Source: JBHIBC01 sp046758905
GTDB lineage: Bacteria; Acidobacteriota; Polarisedimenticolia; Gp22-AA2
DNA: 36,151 nt
Reading direction: 5' to 3'
NCBI GenBank assembly: GCA_046758905.1
Contig: JBHIBC010000026.1
Span: 1 to 36,151 of the forward strand
The notes under the pieces were generated by a model, which saw only the letters and a program-made list of their open reading frames with translations, was not told the DNA's origin and searched no databases. Shown here piece by piece: positions 32,803 through 36,151 of this stretch. Both the position numbers and the translations under genes were made by a program. The first letter of the stretch is position 1. Each line of letters starts with the position of its first letter.

Positions 32803-33564
32803 ATGCTCCTTGTCCAGATCGGCCTGATCGTCCTGTACACCCTGATCCTGGGCAGCCTGGGCATCGCCCTCTGTCTCATCGTCCCGGGCGGCCGGGCCCT
32901 GATCCCGCTCGCCCGTCTCTGGTCCTGGCTGGTGATCAGGACCTGCCGGGTCCGGTACGCGGCGATCTACCACCCCGACCTGGACCCCTCGAGGCCCTGC
33001 GTTTACGTGGCCAACCACCAGAGCCAGTTCGATATTCCGGCGCTGGCGCTGGCCATGCCGGCCGATTTCCGGATGGTCGCCAAGCGGGAGCTCCTGCGCG
33101 TTCCCGTGTTCGGGTGGGCGCTGTGGCTCGCGGGGTTCGTCCTCATCGACCGGGGCGACCGCGAGCGGGCCATCCGGGCCTTGGACCGGGCCGCCGGGAG
33201 GTTGCGCCGCGGCACCTCGGTCGTGGTCTTCGCCGAGGGGACCCGGAGCCGCGACGGTCGGCTGCTGCCCTTCAAGAAGGGAGGCTTCATGCTCGCCATC
33301 CAGGCCGGCGTGCCGGTCGTCCCGGTGTCCATCCGCGGCGGCCTGCGCGTCCTGCCGAGGGGGAGCCTGCGCATAAGGCCCGGACGGATCGACATCGCCT
33401 TCGGCGCGCCGATCGACACCCGGCGCTACGGAACGCAGCGCCGGGATGAGCTGATCGCGGCCGTCCGACGGGCGATCGCCGCCGGCCTCGGGGAGGCCGC
33501 GCGGGGCGAGAGCGCCCCGCAGCGCACCCCGCCGAGCGCCGGAGACGCCGATCCGCCGCCTTAG
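32803..33564 (+). CDS. 1-acyl-sn-glycerol-3-phosphate acyltransferase (PlsC-like)
   Basis: Acylates lysophosphatidic acid to phosphatidic acid at the inner membrane. An N-terminal hydrophobic region (about 3-45) precedes motif I NHQSQFD (H-x4-D), then LIDRGDRERAIRAL, motif III FAEGTRSRDG and GVPVVPVSIRGG. The length is about 253 residues. I chose ATG 32803 because the longer frame to 32731 would start within the promoter. It is a phospholipid synthesis enzyme facing a phospholipid transport operon. The stop overlaps the end of the facing outer-membrane gene by 3 bp. Confidence 0.92.
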   Translation: MLLVQIGLIVLYTLILGSLGIALCLIVPGGRALIPLARLWSWLVIRTCRVRYAAIYHPDLDPSRPCVYVANHQSQFDIPALALAMPADFRMVAKRELLRVPVFGWALWLAGFVLIDRGDRERAIRALDRAAGRLRRGTSVVVFAEGTRSRDGRLLPFKKGGFMLAIQAGVPVVPVSIRGGLRVLPRGSLRIRPGRIDIAFGAPIDTRRYGTQRRDELIAAVRRAIAAGLGEAARGESAPQRTPPSAGDADPPP

Positions 33565-36151
33565 AAGTACTTGAGCAGCCCGATCTGGAACTCAGTGTCG
33601 CCGCGCAGCTCGTCGAAGTCGGACCGGAGGGCGACGCCGATGTCGAACTGGAGGATCGTCTCCCAGGGGCCCATCAGGTTTCCCGAGACCCCGAAGCCGG
33701 TGAAGTTCATGAACCCGTCGGAGGTGAGGCTGTCCTTGACGTAGGCGTGGTCTAGGGACGCCTCGAACCGCACGATGTCCGCGATGTTGAACGCGTATTG
33801 CGCGCGGGCGATCGCCCCGCGGTCGTACCGCACGCCCGATCCCGAGAATCCCCTCACGCGGTTCCCGAAGAACGAGAACTGGAACTCGCTGAACCGATCG
33901 AGACGCGACCCGGTCTGCCAGATGGCCTCGAAGCGGAGCTTCTGGAACAGCGGCAGGAAGAGCTGCTTCGACACGCTGAACTCGAACCGATCGTAGGTGT
34001 CGTCGTCGGGGTCGAACTCGTCGAGGCACGAGCCGGGCGCGTCGCACGCGCTCGTCGGGAACTCCGCCTGGATCTCGGGCGAGGGCGCGCTGGTGTCGCC
34101 CCACGGCTCCCATGAGGTCCGGAAGCTCCGCCGCGCCGAAGCCGTGACCGTCCACGCCGAGCGGTTGAACTCGACCTCGACGCCCGGCGAGTGGATGAAG
34201 GTGTCCGACGGCGTGACGAACGTGTCGGTGTCCTCGTCCCGGCTGTAGTTGACGAACTGAAGACCGTACAGCCCCTTGAGCCGGAAGAAATCGCCCAGCG
34301 CGAACCCGACGCCGGCCGACAGGCCTTGGGTCCGCGCGTCGATGTCGCTCTCCTCCCGCTCCTCCCCCTCGACGAAGAGGCGATCGGTCACGTCCACGGC
34401 CAGGGTGACCAGCTGCACGCTTCCGTCGACGCGCTCCCCGATGAACTTGGGGTCGCTCAGGGACACCAGGTTGATCACCCCCCCCAGAAGCGCCGTCAGC
34501 TGGGCGTCGGTGTCGCGGAACCGGAAGTCGACGTAGCTGATCCCCGCGAGGGGCACGACCGGGAACTCGATCCCCGGCTGCCGGAACAGGCCGGCGAGGC
34601 CGAGGAGCACCGTCTTCAGGGTCTCCTCCTGGACCACCCGCTCCCCGGAGTCCGTCCGCTCGAGGTATCGAAGGCCCCTGTCGGTGTCGCGCAGCATCTG
34701 GTGCTCGGAACCGTAGGCGCGCTCCCGCGCCTGCGCGAAATCGGGATCGTTGATCCGGAACCCCCCGAACTCGATCTCGCGCAGGAGCACCACGTTCTCC
34801 CCCGCGAGGGTGAGGATCTGCTGTCCCTCGACACGCTCGCGCAGCCAGTAGGTGGAGCCGTCCGGGCCCGCGATCGGCGCGTAGAAGTCGATCTCCTCGT
34901 CGGAGATCATCGGGGGCGTCAGCCGGGTCCTCACCGTGGCCGTCTTGACCGGGGCGAACGTCCGGGTCTCGATCCAGGCCCGGCCCTTGAACAGCGCCTT
35001 GTCCCGGGTCAAGGGCTCGAAGTCGATCACGTAGCAGTCGAACTTTCCGACCTTCTGTCTGCCGCGGTAATCGTAGTCGTAGTCCTTGTTGAGGTTGATC
35101 TCCAGCGGCAGCTCGAAGACCTTCTCGGCGTCAGGGAACGGCAGCTTGGGGACCTTCTTACCCTTCCACAGGACGCCGTTGTAGTAGAAGGCTCGCTGCT
35201 CCCACTCAGCCCCCGTCGCCCGGTCCAGGAAGAACGAGTTGTCGATGCCGATCTCGATCGTATCGCTGCCGCCTATCTTGGCGCGGTACGTGAGCATGGC
35301 GTCGGCGCGGTAGTGCCTGAGGCGATGATCCTGATCGGCCATGAAGGCCTGGTGTCCGGCGATCACTTCCTCGGCGGTGATCAGGCCCGTGCCGCGGATC
35401 TCGACCTCCTCCTTCTCCGCCTCGAAGCCCTTGATCGGCACGCGCGCGTACCGAACGATCTGGGGCCGCCCGCGCAGGGTCACGGGGATGCGCGTCGTGT
35501 TCGACCTGAAATCCGGCTCGATCTCCCCCACCCGGTCCGCCCTGCCGCCGATGATGTCGTAGGTCACGGCCCCGCGGACCGCCGCCGTGTCGATCACCAT
35601 GCGGGCCGGCAGCCCGGGTGGGGCGACCGGTGCCTGGAATGCCACCAGCCCCTGAAAGGATTTCGCGTCGAAGAACGTGTAGGACGTCACCTCCGGGGGG
35701 CTCGGTCCAGTCGTCCCGGGAGGCTCGAAGTCCACGGAGCCGCCGAACACCACGCCGTAGGACGGGGCGAACAGCTTGTGGATGTCCAGTAGGACGCCGA
35801 AGAACTCCGGACGCCCCTCGATGTCGGCCCGTAGGTTGAAGGTCACCAGGGCCGCCCCCTCGCCGTGCCCGACCACGAACCGGGCCAGGAGATCCGCGGC
35901 CCGCGCCGCGCCGCCCCGGCCTGTGAGGTCGACCTCGTTGACCCAGAGCTGCGCCGAGGGATCGGAGGAGAGCAGGAGATCGTAGGCGGAGGACACGATC
36001 TCGGCCATGGCGGCGCCGGGCGGCGGATGGACGGCCAGCACGTCCACGTAGGTCGCGATCCCCTGGCCGTACAGCTCCTCCTGCCAGGCCAGGTCCGCCC
36101 GGAGGTCGTCGGCTCGCACCGCGATCCCACCCTGCACGATCCGCGCCTCGG
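33561..36151 (-). CDS. Large multidomain protein with C-terminal outer-membrane barrel, 5' end off window
   Basis: The open frame runs from the right edge (no stop upstream; the GTG at 36137 is probably internal) to 33561, giving at least 860 residues. The first 130 resemble the end of a clan GH-A-like TIM barrel: YVDVLAVHPPP, then LWVNEVDL with a Glu where such enzymes carry their nucleophile. The middle (about 250-470) has a LolA-like beta-sheet style (GKFDCYVIDFEP then AWIETRTFAPVKTATV). The last 300 residues have alternating strands with Asp-rich loops and end IGLLKYF, as in an outer-membrane barrel. I do not recognise the whole protein; the domain calls are by eye and weak. It is secreted or surface-exposed and is close to a lipid-transport locus. 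Confidence 0.7.
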   Translation of the reverse strand, partial: EARIVQGGIAVRADDLRADLAWQEELYGQGIATYVDVLAVHPPPGAAMAEIVSSAYDLLLSSDPSAQLWVNEVDLTGRGGAARAADLLARFVVGHGEGAALVTFNLRADIEGRPEFFGVLLDIHKLFAPSYGVVFGGSVDFEPPGTTGPSPPEVTSYTFFDAKSFQGLVAFQAPVAPPGLPARMVIDTAAVRGAVTYDIIGGRADRVGEIEPDFRSNTTRIPVTLRGRPQIVRYARVPIKGFEAEKEEVEIRGTGLITAEEVIAGHQAFMADQDHRLRHYRADAMLTYRAKIGGSDTIEIGIDNSFFLDRATGAEWEQRAFYYNGVLWKGKKVPKLPFPDAEKVFELPLEINLNKDYDYDYRGRQKVGKFDCYVIDFEPLTRDKALFKGRAWIETRTFAPVKTATVRTRLTPPMISDEEIDFYAPIAGPDGSTYWLRERVEGQQILTLAGENVVLLREIEFGGFRINDPDFAQARERAYGSEHQMLRDTDRGLRYLERTDSGERVVQEETLKTVLLGLAGLFRQPGIEFPVVPLAGISYVDFRFRDTDAQLTALLGGVINLVSLSDPKFIGERVDGSVQLVTLAVDVTDRLFVEGEEREESDIDARTQGLSAGVGFALGDFFRLKGLYGLQFVNYSRDEDTDTFVTPSDTFIHSPGVEVEFNRSAWTVTASARRSFRTSWEPWGDTSAPSPEIQAEFPTSACDAPGSCLDEFDPDDDTYDRFEFSVSKQLFLPLFQKLRFEAIWQTGSRLDRFSEFQFSFFGNRVRGFSGSGVRYDRGAIARAQYAFNIADIVRFEASLDHAYVKDSLTSDGFMNFTGFGVSGNLMGPWETILQFDIGVALRSDFDELRGDTEFQIGLLKYF

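Overview
The window is GC-rich, gene-dense bacterial DNA from a diderm (LPS-type) bacterium. The evidence is lipid A synthesis (lpxB), two outer-membrane beta-barrel proteins, a Wza/Wzc-type exporter pair and an Mla-type lipid transporter. The set of families resembles Acidobacteriota or another uncultivated diderm lineage, but no rRNA or marker tree is available here, so this placement is weak. There are no tRNAs, rRNAs, CRISPR arrays, insertion sequences or phage genes.

Region 1 (1-5183, minus strand) is a housekeeping block. In transcription order it holds a DUF374-type lysophospholipid acyltransferase, lpxB, yicC, gmk, rpoZ and coaBC, and coaBC runs off the left edge. Three of these six genes are out of frame once. 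In coaBC and the acyltransferase the break falls exactly on a run of nine A residues. Each run forms three in-frame AAA codons after a T, and in both genes the rest of the protein continues in the same (-1) frame. Elsewhere in the window I see no A or T run longer than five. The third break, in lpxB, is not at a homopolymer and looks like a small deletion.

Region 2 (5184-30016) is a large Wzx/Wzy-type polysaccharide locus, almost all on the minus strand and tightly packed, with many 4-bp ATGA or GTGA overlaps. From upstream to downstream it contains genes for nucleotide-sugar enzymes (two UDP-sugar 6-dehydrogenases, a UDP-glucuronate 4-epimerase, a UDP-HexNAc 4-epimerase and a GDP-mannose pyrophosphorylase), a GT2 enzyme, and two O-antigen ligase/polymerase proteins flanking a TPR protein. 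These are followed by two GT4 glycosyltransferases, a DegT aminotransferase, a PglC-like initiating transferase and another GT2. The block ends with a PglF/WbpM-type 4,6-dehydratase, an outer-membrane barrel, an AMIN-SLBB export protein, a Wzc-type tyrosine kinase and a methyltransferase. One UDP-xylose synthase gene (plus strand) faces this block. The predicted sugars (GlcA, GalA, Xyl, HexNAcA, Man and a 4-amino-6-deoxy sugar) suggest an acidic heteropolysaccharide. No Wzx flippase is present in the window.

Region 3 (29973-32761) is an mlaE-mlaF-mlaD phospholipid transport operon. It reads directly into the polysaccharide genes: mlaD overlaps the first sugar dehydrogenase gene by 44 bp. A divergent promoter pair, with both -35 boxes in one 11-bp palindrome, separates it from a plus-strand 1-acylglycerol-3-phosphate acyltransferase gene.

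Region 4 (33561-36151, minus strand) is the 3' part of a very large protein with an apparent C-terminal outer-membrane barrel; its 5' end lies beyond the right edge.
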